Counted from the stretch's first letter, positions 16,307 to 27,024 are shown. The stretch: 64,000 bases of DNA from Bacillus sp. A301a_S52 (GCA_024701455.1 JABXYP010000001.1:3724001-3788000); one strand, 5' to 3'. A program made the numbers and translations. The notes: generated from the letters alone by a model not told the origin.

Positions 16307-17806
16307 TTAGAGAGAACGATACGGTTTAAGGTCAGCTGAGATGTCTTTTGTTTGGTTATACACTCGTTGATAGATACCAAATAAGTCACGATAAGCAGCA
16401 ACACGTTCAGCACTCGGTTCATACTGTTCACTTTCGTCAATAAATTGATCTGAACACGCCTTTAATGAAGAGAACCAGCCCAGCCCGTAAGCGGCCAGCA
16501 TGGCAGCTCCCATTCCCGGTCCTTGTTCCGTTTTTAATTTCACAACCGTGGCGTTAAAAATATCCGCTTGGATTTGCAGCCATAAATCACTTTTGGCCCC
16601 GCCACCAGTGCACACTATTTTATCCACTGTCTTGCCATGCTCTCTGAATAACTCCACTGTTTCATTCAATGAGAATGTCACCCCTTCAATAACCGCCCGA
16701 GTAAAGTCACCTAATGAATGTCCGGAGTGGACGCCTATAAAGCTTCCCCGAATATCCGCATCGGCATGAGGCGTTCGTTCCCCCACGAGGTAAGGTGTAA
16801 ATAGGAGTCCTCTCGCTCCAGGTGGAGATGCTTCAGCTTCTTTCACTAATTCTTCAAACGATTTATGAGGTGCAAACGTGTCTTTAAACCAGTTTAAACT
16901 ATAACCTGCCGCAAGCGTTACGCCCATCGTATAAAAGGCGGACTCTTCTCCATGGTTAAAGTAATGGACACGACCATTAAACTCTTTATCCCCATCCTTT
17001 TCATAGGATAAAATAACACCTGATGTGCCTGTACTGCTTAATGTCATACCTTCTCGTAAAATCCCTGTTCCTATAGCACCACAAGCATTATCTGCCCCAC
17101 CTGCAAAGACGGCTACATGAGACGAAAGCCCACATTTTTTTGCTATGTCTTCACGCAACACCCCCACTTTTTCGTGAGATGCGACGAGTGGCGGGCACAA
17201 GGTTAGCGGCACACCTGTCTTTGCACACATTTCCTCACTCCATGTTTTATTTGCCACATTTAACAAGAGGGTGCCCGCAGCATCAGAATAATCCATGTGT
17301 AAAGCACCTGTTAAACGATACCTCACATAATCTTTTGGTAATACAAACGTAGCCGCTTTATTGAATAATTCAGGCTCATATTTTTTTACCCACATGAGTT
17401 TAGGTAACGTAAACCCTTCAAGTGCTGGATTTTTCGTAATTGTGTGAAGGAGGTCGATTCCAACCTTTTGTTCAATCTCTCGACACTGTTCTGTCGTTCG
17501 AGTGTCATTCCATAAGATGGCACGACGTAACGGCTGATCCTTTTCATCTAGGAGAACTAAGCCGTGCATTTGACCGGAAAAGCTAATACCTTCAATTTTT
17601 TCTAGGTCAGATAAGTTATTCGTGATAGCTTTGATCGCGTTTATCGTTCCGTTCACCCAATCTTCAGGATCTTGTTCACTATGCCCCGGTTTCTCTTGGA
17701 AAAGCGGGTACTCGGTAACAGCTTCTGTCACGACAGCCCCATCTCGATTAACTAACAACACCTTCACTGCGCTCGTGCCTAAGTCTACTCCTAAAACATA
17801 CCCCAT
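16307..17806 (-). CDS. xylB: Xylulokinase
   Basis: 499 residues of the FGGY kinase family. It phosphorylates D-xylulose to xylulose 5-phosphate for the pentose phosphate pathway. Seen: the ATP-binding start GVDLGTSAVKVLLV, SFSGQMHGLVLLD, WNDTRT with the catalytic-region Asp, FAGGADNACGAIG, and VCTGGGAKSDLWLQIQAD near residue 400. The length is typical of Bacillus XylB. It follows xylA by 77 bases holding a hairpin, so the order xylA-xylB under XylR control is as in other Bacilli. Confidence 0.95.
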   Translation of the reverse strand: MGYVLGVDLGTSAVKVLLVNRDGAVVTEAVTEYPLFQEKPGHSEQDPEDWVNGTINAIKAITNNLSDLEKIEGISFSGQMHGLVLLDEKDQPLRRAILWNDTRTTEQCREIEQKVGIDLLHTITKNPALEGFTLPKLMWVKKYEPELFNKAATFVLPKDYVRYRLTGALHMDYSDAAGTLLLNVANKTWSEEMCAKTGVPLTLCPPLVASHEKVGVLREDIAKKCGLSSHVAVFAGGADNACGAIGTGILREGMTLSSTGTSGVILSYEKDGDKEFNGRVHYFNHGEESAFYTMGVTLAAGYSLNWFKDTFAPHKSFEELVKEAEASPPGARGLLFTPYLVGERTPHADADIRGSFIGVHSGHSLGDFTRAVIEGVTFSLNETVELFREHGKTVDKIVCTGGGAKSDLWLQIQADIFNATVVKLKTEQGPGMGAAMLAAYGLGWFSSLKACSDQFIDESEQYEPSAERVAAYRDLFGIYQRVYNQTKDISADLKPYRSL

Positions 17807-17829
17807 CTGCTTGTCTCCTCCAGTGAGAA

Positions 17830-17859
17830 AGGGGCGTGTCTTAAGTATGACAAGCCCCT
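17830..17859 (-). other. Intercistronic hairpin between xylA and xylB
   Basis: AGGGGCGTGTC (17830-17840) pairs with GACAAGCCCCT (17849-17859). No U-tract follows on the minus strand, so it is more likely an mRNA-stabilising or processing element that sets the xylA:xylB ratio than a full terminator. Confidence 0.5.
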
Positions 17860-17883
17860 ATTTATTTTAATGGCAGCTACAAA

Positions 17884-19206
17884 TTATAGCTCATTCACAC
17901 GTAATAAATACTGATTTAATTGCGCTTTAATTTTCTCAACTTGGCCTGATTTCACCTCAATTGTATCTAATTGAAGAGCATGTTGCTCTAGTTCTTTGAA
18001 ATTTGTGTTTCCAGCGGTAATTTTCTCGCCTATCGCTGATTTAAAGGTGTCGTAACGGTTATCAAGTATCGTTTCAAAGAAGTTATCTTCTATTAACTTG
18101 TTGGCGACTTTAAGGCCAATGGCAAATGCGTCCATCCCGGCAATGTGAGCATGAAACAAATCATTTGGGGCAAATGAGCCGCGGCGAACTTTCGCATCAA
18201 AGTTTAATCCTCCTCTGCCTAGACCGCCATTTTTCAAAATTTCATACATAGCTAGTGTGGTGGAGTAAAGGTCAGTAGGGAATTCATCTGTATCCCAGCC
18301 AAGTAACGTGTCTCCTTGGTTAGCATCAACCGATCCGAGCATGCCGCTCGTTCGTGCTACACGCAATTCATGCTCAAACGTATGTCCGGCCAATGTGGCA
18401 TGATTCGCTTCTATATTAAACTTAAAATCTTGTTCCAGTCCATATTGGTGTAAAAATGCCGTTGCTGTTGCCACATCAAAGTCATACTGATGGGTCGTCG
18501 GCTCTTTTGGCTTAGGTTCAATTAAGAACTGAGCATCAAAGCCAATTTCTTTCGCGTAATCAAGTGCCATATGATAAAACTTAGCTAAGTTATCTAATTC
18601 AAGCTTTAAATCTGTATTTAGTAAAGTTTCGTAGCCCTCTCTTCCACCCCAAAACACGTAGTTTTCTGCACCTAACTCTTTCCCTACTTCTAATCCTTTC
18701 TTCACTTTCGCTGCGGAGTAAGCGTATACATTTGCATCGTTAGCTGTAGCTGCACCATGCGTAAATCTTGGGTGTGTAAACATATTCGCTGTATTCCATA
18801 GTAGTTTCGTTCGACTCGTTTTCATATAGTCTTTTATCATCGCCACAATCACATCAAGGTTGTCATTTGTTTCTTTTAACGAGCTTCCTTCAGGTGCCAC
18901 ATCTACATCATGGAAGCAAAAATAAGGCACATCAAGCTTTTCGAACAATTCAAATGCCGCTTCTACTCTCGCTTTTGCTTGATCCATGCCGCTTAAGTGA
19001 TTCCATGGGCGTAATGCTGTACCAGCACCAAACGGATCCCCGCCATCTCCCGTTAAGGTGTGCCAATAAGCAACAGAAAACTTTAAATGATCTTTCATGG
19101 ATTTTCCGCCAACTTTTTCTTCAGCATCATAGTACTTAAATGAAAATGGATTTGTAGATTGATAACCTTCAAACTTAATTTTAGGGACGTCATTAAAATA
19201 TGCCAT
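17884..19206 (-). CDS. xylA: Xylose isomerase
   Basis: 440 residues, the usual length of class II xylose isomerases. It converts D-xylose to D-xylulose in the cytoplasm using two divalent metals. Motifs seen: [13 protein letters not shown] with the active-site His, [45 protein letters not shown] and [11 protein letters not shown], which together carry the metal-binding Glu, Asp and His residues. The ATG has GGAGGGTTTATT upstream. It is transcribed from a promoter overlapped by a perfect inverted repeat (19264-19292), with xylR divergent upstream. Confidence 0.96.
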   Translation of the reverse strand: MAYFNDVPKIKFEGYQSTNPFSFKYYDAEEKVGGKSMKDHLKFSVAYWHTLTGDGGDPFGAGTALRPWNHLSGMDQAKARVEAAFELFEKLDVPYFCFHDVDVAPEGSSLKETNDNLDVIVAMIKDYMKTSRTKLLWNTANMFTHPRFTHGAATANDANVYAYSAAKVKKGLEVGKELGAENYVFWGGREGYETLLNTDLKLELDNLAKFYHMALDYAKEIGFDAQFLIEPKPKEPTTHQYDFDVATATAFLHQYGLEQDFKFNIEANHATLAGHTFEHELRVARTSGMLGSVDANQGDTLLGWDTDEFPTDLYSTTLAMYEILKNGGLGRGGLNFDAKVRRGSFAPNDLFHAHIAGMDAFAIGLKVANKLIEDNFFETILDNRYDTFKSAIGEKITAGNTNFKELEQHALQLDTIEVKSGQVEKIKAQLNQYLLRVNEL

Positions 19207-19248
19207 AATAAACCCTCCATTTTATAGATAGATTTCATTGCTAATGTC

Positions 19249-19292
19249 ATTTTATCAGTATATACTTAGTTTGTCTATTGAATTAACTAAGT
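19249..19292 (-). promoter_or_regulatory. xylA promoter with XylR operator
   Basis: On the minus strand TAGACA (19272-19277), a 17-base spacer and TAAAAT (19249-19254). A perfect inverted repeat ACTTAGTT/AACTAAGT (19264-19271 and 19285-19292) spans the -35, like the Bacillus xyl operator. XylR bound here would exclude polymerase until xylose is present. Confidence 0.8.
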
Positions 19293-19382
19293 GTATTTAC
19301 GACAATTGTATGACGTTTATGGACATTTAGATTCCTTGTTTCAGTCTATTGTATGATGATGCCTTTCATTCATAGCTTCATA

Positions 19383-19504
19383 TGACGGGAGTTTTCGTTC
19401 TTCTCCCACTGATTGATAGTTGAGTCAATCAGGACATTAGCAGCCGTTAGCTTTCCTCTCTATTTTGACGCTGGAGGTTTACTGAGGCTTATCTATGGTA
19501 AAAT
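19383..19504 (+). repeat. Dispersed intergenic repeat, copy 3 (5' end missing)
   Basis: Begins inside the first hairpin (GGGAGTTTTCGTTCTTCTCC) and keeps AGTTGAGTCAATCAGGACAT, the CTCTCTATTTTGA block and TTATCTATGGTAAAA. It lies between xylA and xylR. The rest of the 418-base gap holds the xylA promoter and the xylR promoter region. Confidence 0.75.
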
Positions 19505-19624
19505 TTATTGCATGTTATTCGAGTTATTGCTTTAAATACATCATTATGAAATTGACTTATTTGTCTGAAAGCGAGAAACATAATACACTATATTAATTAA
19601 GTATATAAAAAGGAGTTCCGAAAA

Positions 19625-20794
19625 ATGGCCTCTTATCAGCAGACAGTCAAGTTAACAAATAAGATGATTATCTTAAATGCGATTAGAAAATATGAACCGA
19701 TTTCACGGGCAGAACTTGCTCAAACGTTAAATTTAACGAAAGCAACTGTCTCTACTCTTGTAGATGAATTAATTGATGACCATTATTGCTATCAAACAGG
19801 GTTAGGTGAATCAAGTGGTGGACGGCGACCTTTAATGCTAAAGTTCAATGAACAAGCTGGTTATACGATCAGTATCGATATTGGGGTCAACTATGTGGCA
19901 GGTGTGCTCACTGACTTAAGAGGTACTATTATCGAAAAATTTTTTCAGCCGTTTAACACACATGATTTTACAAAGACTGTTATGGAAGTAACTCGTGTCA
20001 TTGATCATTTTCTGTCTACTACAGCTAAGACACCATATGGTTTAATTGGGATTGGCTTCGGTATCCCAGGCTTAGTTAATACTGAAAATGATATTCTCAT
20101 AACGCCAAACCTTGATTGGCGGCAATCAAATTTAAAAGATATTTTTACAGAACAATACGGCGTCCCAATCATTATTGAAAATGAGGCAAATGCAGGAGCC
20201 TATGGAGAGAAAACATACGGAAGTGCCCAAGACTTAAATCACTTTATTTATGTAAGTATAGGAATCGGGATTGGTGTTGGGCTCATCTTAAATAATGAGC
20301 TTTTCCGTGGAACGAATGGCTTTACCGGTGAAATGGGGCACATGATCGTAAAGGCGGATGGCCTGTCGTGCCGATGTGGTAGTAAAGGGTGCTGGGAAAT
20401 GTACGCGTCAGAAATGGCATTATTAAATATGTGTAATGCCCGAGATGAACACTTAGCTGATGTGACACTTGAAGCAATGATTGAGAAAGCGGAAACAAGC
20501 GATCAAGTGAAAGAGGCCTTTAACCAGACAGCACATTATTTAGGCATCGGAATTAACAATATCATTAACACATTTAATCCTGAAAAGATTATTATTGGCA
20601 ATCGACTAGCTAAAGCAGAACACTTGCTAAAAAACGAATTAGAGCATGTGATTACCACCCAAACGTTAACTCATTTAAGAAAATCAGTTGACATCACTTT
20701 TTCCCATCAACATCAATATTCTACTTTATTAGGCATGACCGCTTTTACAATTGAACAGTTTTTGGAAAGACAGTTTCATACAGACGAACAATGA
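19625..20794 (+). CDS. xylR: Xylose operon repressor XylR (ROK family)
   Basis: 389 residues. A winged-helix DNA-binding domain occupies about 1-75 (PISRAELAQTLNLTKATVSTLVDELI as the HTH), followed by a ROK sugar-kinase-like domain with ISIDIGVNYVAGVLTDLRG, the ROK signature GEMGHMIVKADGLSCRCGSKGCWEMYAS and its zinc-binding Cys cluster. It represses xylAB and probably other xylan genes, and is released by xylose. Divergent from xylA. SD AAGGAG. A near-palindrome around TTAATTAA just upstream could allow autoregulation, but this is a guess. A strong terminator follows. Confidence 0.94.
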   Translation: MASYQQTVKLTNKMIILNAIRKYEPISRAELAQTLNLTKATVSTLVDELIDDHYCYQTGLGESSGGRRPLMLKFNEQAGYTISIDIGVNYVAGVLTDLRGTIIEKFFQPFNTHDFTKTVMEVTRVIDHFLSTTAKTPYGLIGIGFGIPGLVNTENDILITPNLDWRQSNLKDIFTEQYGVPIIIENEANAGAYGEKTYGSAQDLNHFIYVSIGIGIGVGLILNNELFRGTNGFTGEMGHMIVKADGLSCRCGSKGCWEMYASEMALLNMCNARDEHLADVTLEAMIEKAETSDQVKEAFNQTAHYLGIGINNIINTFNPEKIIIGNRLAKAEHLLKNELEHVITTQTLTHLRKSVDITFSHQHQYSTLLGMTAFTIEQFLERQFHTDEQ

Positions 20795-20804
20795 TAAAGC
20801 GAAC

Positions 20805-20882
20805 CATCAATTAGTGGGAATGGCGTTTTCCCGCCTAAATTGAGGTAGCTTTCCTTTCTATTTTGAACTAGTAAGGTAACCT
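20805..20882 (+). repeat. Dispersed intergenic repeat, copy 4 (diverged)
   Basis: AAAGCGAACCATCAATTAGTGGGA, then CCCGCCTAAATTGAGGTAGCT and CCTTTCTATTTTGAACTAG are recognisable pieces of the element with internal deletions. It is placed immediately after the xylR stop, before its terminator. Confidence 0.5.
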
Positions 20883-20897
20883 CCTACCATTCTCTAT

Positions 20898-20942
20898 TGA
20901 AGAGAAGCAGGAATTAAGTCCTCCTGCTTCTCTTCATGTTAT
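20898..20942 (+). terminator. Terminator after xylR
   Basis: GAAGAGAAGCAGGA (20899-20912) pairs perfectly with TCCTGCTTCTCTTC (20922-20935) around a 9-base loop; a T-rich tail follows. Confidence 0.75.
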
Positions 20943-21133
20943 TTATTAATACCGTGACACTCATAACCTTTCTATTTACTTTCGTTGCTCCTTGTATTCA
21001 CTATTAAACAATTTAAGCAAGATGCTATCTCCCATGAGATGATGGCACCCTTTATCTGCTTATTATCAAGGGCTATCTATTCGATTGGTTTAACTTAGTG
21101 TGGCTCACTTGCCTTATCCCTAAAATAATCAAA

Positions 21134-21259
21134 CTACTGCCTTAACAACGTTTCTTTCTCATATTCTACGAGCTTTAAATGTGCCTCCATTATTTCAGTT
21201 GCTTCCTCTCCCTTCAAACTAATTGAATACAAAAACGTGGTTTTTAGTAAATCGTGCGG
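21134..21259 (-). pseudogene. C-terminal remnant of a lost gene, possibly PadR-like regulator
   Basis: A 41-codon open frame with no start overlaps the aguA 3' end out of frame: [20 protein letters not shown], then a charged helical tail EAHLKLVEYEKETLLRQ and a TAG. It reads like the end of a helical transcription factor such as PadR. It may mark a deletion junction at the aguA end. The other bases of the gap, 20943-21133, show nothing clear. Confidence 0.3.
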
Positions 21260-23310
21260 TTATGTTGATCATCAATTCCTGATTTTCGGTAAAAGTACGT
21301 ATTTACTATGTCTCGCCACTCTTTAGCATGCTCAAATTGTATATCAAGCTTTGTTGCCACATCATCGAAACGCTTTTTGTCTATTCTTCCTTGTAGTTGT
21401 TTCCATTGTTGTCGATACTGCTCAACTTGTTCGACGCCAGCAAAGTGCGTGTCATAAATATGCTGAATGACCGTTTTTCCTGACGACAAGACATATGAAT
21501 AGGGAACATAATGAAAGAATAGCAGCAACTCTTCCGGACAGTCAGTAAGTGATTCATATTTTTCCGCATTCTTTTGATAATACTGCCCGCTAAACCCTGT
21601 ACCAGTAGCCATTGTACGATTCACCCCCAAGCCTTTCCAATCAGCAAAGTGATACGTTCCCCATGCTTGATATTCATACCCATCAACATTCGGACCATAA
21701 TGATGCCCTGGGTTAACCATCCATCCCACTCCTAGAGGAGAAGTATAGTTTTCGTATGTTGTCCAAGAATTAAGTAGCATACCCTTTATGGTTGACAATA
21801 CTAGAGGGTCTGCTCCAAACGTGCAGGTGACCCATTCGTTTGATATGTCTTCTGCTGTCATTTCTGGTGACCACATAAGTCTTCCGTAACCGTAAAGATT
21901 GGATTGAGCCAACGTATGACCGGTCCAATTATAGTCATCGCCTACGTTTACGACTGCTGCTGCCCCATTATTTTTTCTATCGTATAGTTCACCGCTAACA
22001 ATCTTCTTGACGGTAGAACCCGATCCTTTTGCATACGTCTCAAACTCAAGCACCTCTTTCCATTGAGGGACTAGATAAACAAGATGTATTTGTTGACCAA
22101 GATATTCTTGGGTTATTTGAAATTCTATCACTTGATTTGTTTTCTTCAATCCTCCTAAAAGGGGAGAAACAGGTTCTCTCACTTGAAAATCCATTGGGCC
22201 ATTTTTTATCTGTAACACGACATTTTCATGAAAGTCCCCATCTATCGGCATAAAGTGATCATAAGCTGCCTTGGCACGATCAGTCGTTCGATCGCGCCAA
22301 TCTTGATGGCAGTTATAGACAAAACAGCGCCAAATGACAAGACCATCATACGGAGCAATTATTTCTGCAAGCATGTTGGCTCCCTCCGCCTGTGTTCTTC
22401 CGTACGTAAATGGTCCAGGTCTGTTTTCAGAATCAGCCTTAACAACGACACCTCCAAAATCAGGGATATGCGTGTAAATCGTTTTTATAGCATGCTCCCA
22501 GAACCTTTTGACTTTCTCATCAAGCGGGTCAGCCGTTTCTATACCTCCTAGTTCGATTGGACTTGCAAAATTAATGCTTAAAAATGTTTTTACCCCGTAA
22601 GCGCGGAATATTGCAGCTATTTTTTCAACCCCCGTTAAATACTCGGGTGTTATTAATTTCGTTTCTAATTGATGGACATTCACATTATTAATGGCAATCC
22701 CATTAACACCTATTGAAGCAAGCATTCTAGCATAATCTTTTAATCTACCATAGTTCTGGCTGAATTGATCATTTTCAAAAAAAATTGATTTACCTGCATA
22801 CCCTCTCTCTATGGAACCATCTATATTGTCCCAATGGTTTAATAGCCGTAAGGAATTGGCAGGATTCTCGATGATATTCAACTTGTCAATCGGTTTTCCC
22901 ATTTGTAATAAACGGAGCAAATGAAATGTGCCGTATAGAATACCAGTCTCTGTTTTTCCACTGATTATAAGCTGGCCATTCGGCTCTGTATACATCATAT
23001 ATCCTTCATCTTGAAGACGGGTCTCACTCTCAGAACAAAGTTGTAAAACGACACCCTTTCCACTCATCACTTCAAATGAAATGAATGGAGAAAAATCGAA
23101 CATTTGCGTTATTGATTGGTTAAGCTCCTCTATTGCTGACCATAGGATCGGAGAGGCATCACAACTGGACGAAATAGTCTTTAAGAACGGGGTCACCGTT
23201 TTAGCATATTTTCCTTCACTTTTAGAATATTGAAGCCAAGCCTTATAACTAGTGACTTGATCATTTTCCAAACAATAATTAGTGGTTATATGATATTGGC
23301 CTTGTGTCAT
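21244..23310 (-). CDS. aguA: GH67 alpha-glucuronidase
   Basis: About 688 residues, the usual family 67 length. The enzyme removes (4-O-methyl)-glucuronic acid from the end of imported aldouronic acids in the cytoplasm. The three catalytic positions fall at the family spacing: acid Glu295 in [11 protein letters not shown], Asp374 in [11 protein letters not shown] and Glu402 in [11 protein letters not shown] (79 and 28 apart, as in the Geobacillus enzyme). I start at the fourth codon of the longest frame (MTQGQYH), nine bases from GGGAG; the earlier ATG at 23319 is too close to that SD. It is last in an operon with the two permeases and binding protein upstream. Confidence 0.93.
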   Translation of the reverse strand: MTQGQYHITTNYCLENDQVTSYKAWLQYSKSEGKYAKTVTPFLKTISSSCDASPILWSAIEELNQSITQMFDFSPFISFEVMSGKGVVLQLCSESETRLQDEGYMMYTEPNGQLIISGKTETGILYGTFHLLRLLQMGKPIDKLNIIENPANSLRLLNHWDNIDGSIERGYAGKSIFFENDQFSQNYGRLKDYARMLASIGVNGIAINNVNVHQLETKLITPEYLTGVEKIAAIFRAYGVKTFLSINFASPIELGGIETADPLDEKVKRFWEHAIKTIYTHIPDFGGVVVKADSENRPGPFTYGRTQAEGANMLAEIIAPYDGLVIWRCFVYNCHQDWRDRTTDRAKAAYDHFMPIDGDFHENVVLQIKNGPMDFQVREPVSPLLGGLKKTNQVIEFQITQEYLGQQIHLVYLVPQWKEVLEFETYAKGSGSTVKKIVSGELYDRKNNGAAAVVNVGDDYNWTGHTLAQSNLYGYGRLMWSPEMTAEDISNEWVTCTFGADPLVLSTIKGMLLNSWTTYENYTSPLGVGWMVNPGHHYGPNVDGYEYQAWGTYHFADWKGLGVNRTMATGTGFSGQYYQKNAEKYESLTDCPEELLLFFHYVPYSYVLSSGKTVIQHIYDTHFAGVEQVEQYRQQWKQLQGRIDKKRFDDVATKLDIQFEHAKEWRDIVNTYFYRKSGIDDQHNRTIY

Positions 23311-23364
23311 ACATTCCATCTCCCTTCAAAGTTTTTGAAAAAAGAGTTTATGGTTACGGTCAAG

Positions 23365-24246
23365 CTATTCTTTATCAGCGCCAAGAACGATACCTTTAAC
23401 AAAGAATCTTTGTAAAAACGGATAAACAATGAGCATAGGAAGGGCAGAAATAAATATTTGTGCTGATTGGACTGTACGTTGAGATAAATTTCTCATCATG
23501 TCTGCATCCACATCTACGTTACTAAAATCTTGTTGAACAACGATTGTTTGTAAAAATGTTTGCAAGGGATAATTAGAGGCATTTGTATTATAGATCAAAC
23601 CATCGAACCAGGAATTCCAATGAAAAACCATCGTAAACAATGAAATTGTTGCGATAGCCGGTACAGAAATGGGAAGATATATTTTCAGGAAAATCTTAAA
23701 ATGTCCTGCGCCATCAATAAAAGCTGATTCTTCTAGAGAGCGAGGGACGGACGTGCGAAAAAAATTGAGTAATAAAATCATGTTAAAAGCGTTGATAGCT
23801 GGTGGAAGCACTAATGCCCAGATAGTATCTGTCAGGCCTAATCGTGTTACGACAATATAAGTAGGGACGAGCCCCCCATTAAATAACATAGTAAAAACAA
23901 AAAACCACATATATATTTTTCTTCCTTTAAACTCACTATCATTCTTTGAGAGTGCATAAGCAGCACATAAAAGAAGCGTCATAGAAATAGCCGTTCCTAA
24001 AATGACTCGGGTGACTGACACCCCTAATGAACGCAGGAAATTTTCGTTGGCAAGTGTTCGTTCATAAGCATCAATTGTAAAATCTACTGGCCACAATCCG
24101 ACAATGTTAGCAGTAGCTGGCGCAGATCCACTTAAGGAAACAGCCAAAATATGAATAAGAGGGAATAAACATAGAAATGAAATGCAGATCATAAACGTGT
24201 AGTTAAACGCAGTGAATATCCGATACCCTTTCGTTTTATACTGCAT
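23365..24246 (-). CDS. ABC transporter permease, LplC/YtcP type (aldouronate)
   Basis: 293 residues, six membrane segments, first at MICISFLCLFPLIHILAVSL. The ATPase-contact loop is EESAFIDGAGHFKIFLKIYLP. The ending RFFVKGIVLGADKE is typical of the LplC/YtcP branch, which imports polymeric sugars such as aldouronates. It starts 11 bases after the partner permease stop. It completes a binding protein / LplB / LplC importer with aguA, the arrangement known from aldouronate utilisation clusters. No ATPase gene is nearby. Confidence 0.9.
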   Translation of the reverse strand: MQYKTKGYRIFTAFNYTFMICISFLCLFPLIHILAVSLSGSAPATANIVGLWPVDFTIDAYERTLANENFLRSLGVSVTRVILGTAISMTLLLCAAYALSKNDSEFKGRKIYMWFFVFTMLFNGGLVPTYIVVTRLGLTDTIWALVLPPAINAFNMILLLNFFRTSVPRSLEESAFIDGAGHFKIFLKIYLPISVPAIATISLFTMVFHWNSWFDGLIYNTNASNYPLQTFLQTIVVQQDFSNVDVDADMMRNLSQRTVQSAQIFISALPMLIVYPFLQRFFVKGIVLGADKE

Positions 24247-24257
24247 GAGATCCCTCC

Positions 24258-25229
24258 TTAAAAAATTCGCCAGTTAGCATATTTATAAGCAAGTCGATAT
24301 CCAATGACAATAAGTATTAAGCTAATCACAGATTTAAAAAGTCCAACAGCTGTTCCGTAGCTAAAATCACCACTCACAAGACCTACTCGATAAACATAAG
24401 TATCAATAATATCACCCGTTTCATAAACAAGTGGGTTATACAAATTAAAAATTTGATCAAAACCTGCATTTAAAATGTTCCCCAACGCTAATGTCGCTAC
24501 AACAATAATAATCGGACGCATAGCAGGTAGGGTAATATGCCAGGTTTGTTTCCAACGATTAGCTCCATCTACTACTGCCGCTTCGTACAAGTTGGGATTG
24601 ACCACCGTTATAGCCGCTAGAAAAACAATGGTATTAAACCCTGTTTCCTTCCATAAATCACTCACAACAACAGTCGTTCTAAACCAGTCATTACTTCCTA
24701 AGAAAAAAATCGGCTCCACACCTATTAATCCAAGGAGTTGGTTCACTACCCCTCCACTAGGGGATAAAATGTCAATAAGCATCCCGCCTAAAATGACCCA
24801 GGATAAAAAATAAGGTAAATAGACAATGGTTTGCACTGTTCGTTTAAAACGCATGTGGTACACTTCGTTCAACATTAGAGAAAATGTTAGAGGGACAATT
24901 AATCCAAAAATAAGCTTCAGTATAGAAATGACAAAGGTATTCCAAATAACTTGACGTGCATAATTGTATTCAAACATTGTGATAAAATGCTTTAACCCGA
25001 CAAACTCTGACTCTATAAAACCGAGCCAAGGTTTAAAGTCTTGAAATGCCATAATAATGCCAAACATCGGTCCATATTGAAAAATAAGGGCCACGATAAC
25101 TGCTGGCAAGACGAGAAGATGAAGTGGCCACGTCTGTTTAAAATGCCATCGCTGTTTTGGCTTTTTAGTTCTTGCCTCGAATGGGACCCGCCGGACCGTA
25201 TCCTGAATAGTGTCATTCATTTTAGGCAT
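24258..25229 (-). CDS. ABC transporter permease, LplB/YteP type (aldouronate)
   Basis: 323 residues with a 30-residue polar N-terminus and about six membrane segments. FQYGPMFGIIMAFQDFKPW early in the protein and the EAA loop EAAVVDGANRWKQTWHITLP are LplB-family marks, as is the final YKYANWRIF. ATG with GAGGAGG upstream. Placed between binding protein and LplC genes in one operon. Confidence 0.9.
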   Translation of the reverse strand: MPKMNDTIQDTVRRVPFEARTKKPKQRWHFKQTWPLHLLVLPAVIVALIFQYGPMFGIIMAFQDFKPWLGFIESEFVGLKHFITMFEYNYARQVIWNTFVISILKLIFGLIVPLTFSLMLNEVYHMRFKRTVQTIVYLPYFLSWVILGGMLIDILSPSGGVVNQLLGLIGVEPIFFLGSNDWFRTTVVVSDLWKETGFNTIVFLAAITVVNPNLYEAAVVDGANRWKQTWHITLPAMRPIIIVVATLALGNILNAGFDQIFNLYNPLVYETGDIIDTYVYRVGLVSGDFSYGTAVGLFKSVISLILIVIGYRLAYKYANWRIF

Positions 25230-25308
25230 CTATTAACCTCCTCTTCACTTCGTTTAAAAGGCAAGAGGGGGCATGAAGTCCCCCCTGTTAATAGGATCAA
25301 TACCTGCT

Positions 25309-26946
25309 TTAATTTTGTACCTCCTCGTACCACTCGTTTACTTCTTCTGTTATTTGATCACCACCGCCTTGCTTCCAAGCTTCCACAAACTCATCAAAAT
25401 GGTCTAACGGCTGATTCCCATAAATAATGTCTACAATCATTTCCTGCTCCAACCTTTCCAAATGCTCACCTCTTTCCTGCATCGTAGGGGTTGGGGCACC
25501 AGTCCATTCGTTTTCAATTCGATACTCATCATGTTGTTTAACGATATAAGCCGCTTCAAGATATTGTTCGTTATTTGATGCAATACCGTATTCATAAGCA
25601 TTTTCAGGTTCTCGGTCCGTCAAATAAAACTCAGACGCCAAGTCATACAACATAAATGGAATAGTAGGTACGTTTCTCGGCAACATATAGCCACCAGGAT
25701 CTATCCGAGGAGCACCTTCTGACTCTTCAATTGCCTGATGATCATAGACCGGTTCATTATTCTCATCATAAATATAGTCATAACCTTCAAACATCCCGTC
25801 TTCAAAATAATCCGACTCGCCCAATGTATAACCGTAAATTTCATCAAGGTACTCAAAATATTTATCCATATGCTCAAAATCAACACTAAATAAAAATGAT
25901 CCTGTTATTAACCCTTCTCCCAAACGTCCAATTTTCCCATCAGGTCCCGCAGGTAATGGCATTGGAATAACTTCTGCCTGAGGGTCATTATCATAAATAT
26001 CACCTACTGGCCATCCTTCTCCCCATGGCGGAGCTGACAAAAATCCTGTATTACCAGCTACGAAACTTTCAATCGCCCCATTTTCATCAAGCAAACCGAC
26101 CTCTTGATCCAAATATCCCTTTTCAAACCACCTATTTAAAGTATTTAAACCCTCTTTTATATTTGCTTGTGTGGTGCCGTAAACAAGTTCCCCATGCTCA
26201 TTTTTACTCCAGCGACCTGGTAAGTAATCACCGTAAGCGCCAAATATCCAACTTCCATCTGCAAGCCATGTAACCATACCGTTAGCAGTAGCGAGCGAAA
26301 CACCTAACGTGTCATTTACACCAGTACCATTTGGGTCATCATTTACAAAGGCATCCATAACCTCTTCCATTTCTTCTAGCGTTTCTGGAATATCAAGGTT
26401 TAAATTATCTAGCCAGTCCTTTCGCACCCACAGCAACGGATCTGACCCGTTTCCTCCAGAAAGTCTCGGCATACCATACCTTATTCCCTCCTCATTTGTG
26501 GACGGGTAAAAGGCTTCAGGAAACTGCTCAAAAATATCCTTAACTCTATCTGTAGCATATTTTTCATAGGCCTCATCAATTGGCTGTACCAGACCGGATT
26601 CAATTAAATCGGCTTTCAATTGACCATCTGAAACGAGAAAAACGTCTGGTAAAGGTTCCCCAGAAGACATTGCTAGACGTAGCTGTGTATTGTATTGTTC
26701 ATCATGCGGCACTGTCCAAATCGTTTCAATTTTAAGATTTAATTCCTCTTCTGCCCACCAAACCACCGGATTATTATTAACATCTTCCCCGGGACGGAAC
26801 TCCGTATCATCTCCTAGTGTACGAGCGGTTGTCATTGTGAATACCCCATCTTCCTCCATCGTACTTTCATTATCACCACTGCATCCTGCCATAGAAGTAA
26901 TCGCGATCCCCACACAAATTCCAATGCTTAAAATACCTTTTAACAT
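25309..26946 (-). CDS. ABC transporter binding lipoprotein, LplA/YtcQ type (aldouronate)
   Basis: About 545 residues, the longer size class of binding proteins that pair with LplB/LplC permeases. The signal MLKGILSIGICVGIAITSMAGC carries a lipobox (SMAGC). I start at this ATG because GGGAGGAAAC precedes it; the frame opens ten codons earlier at 26976 without a sensible signal peptide. The likely ligand is methylglucuronoxylo-oligosaccharide, judged from the aguA neighbour. Its promoter region carries a perfect cre site and a palindrome (27025-27161). Confidence 0.9.
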   Translation of the reverse strand: MLKGILSIGICVGIAITSMAGCSGDNESTMEEDGVFTMTTARTLGDDTEFRPGEDVNNNPVVWWAEEELNLKIETIWTVPHDEQYNTQLRLAMSSGEPLPDVFLVSDGQLKADLIESGLVQPIDEAYEKYATDRVKDIFEQFPEAFYPSTNEEGIRYGMPRLSGGNGSDPLLWVRKDWLDNLNLDIPETLEEMEEVMDAFVNDDPNGTGVNDTLGVSLATANGMVTWLADGSWIFGAYGDYLPGRWSKNEHGELVYGTTQANIKEGLNTLNRWFEKGYLDQEVGLLDENGAIESFVAGNTGFLSAPPWGEGWPVGDIYDNDPQAEVIPMPLPAGPDGKIGRLGEGLITGSFLFSVDFEHMDKYFEYLDEIYGYTLGESDYFEDGMFEGYDYIYDENNEPVYDHQAIEESEGAPRIDPGGYMLPRNVPTIPFMLYDLASEFYLTDREPENAYEYGIASNNEQYLEAAYIVKQHDEYRIENEWTGAPTPTMQERGEHLERLEQEMIVDIIYGNQPLDHFDEFVEAWKQGGGDQITEEVNEWYEEVQN

Positions 26947-27024
26947 TCTGTTTCCTCCCTTTATTAGTAAGGTCATATTTACAAAAATCTTCTTCTACTA
27001 ACCTACATAAATAAAAAGTCTGAA

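Noticed and set aside
16198..16440. 80-codon minus-strand frame at the xylB end
   Set aside because: Overlaps xylB in another frame and spans its terminator hairpin.
19561..19610. cre-like TGAAAGCGAGAAACA and the palindrome around TTAATTAA upstream of xylR
   Set aside because: Spacing does not fit the cre consensus, and the AT-rich palindrome is weak evidence; not listed as a site.
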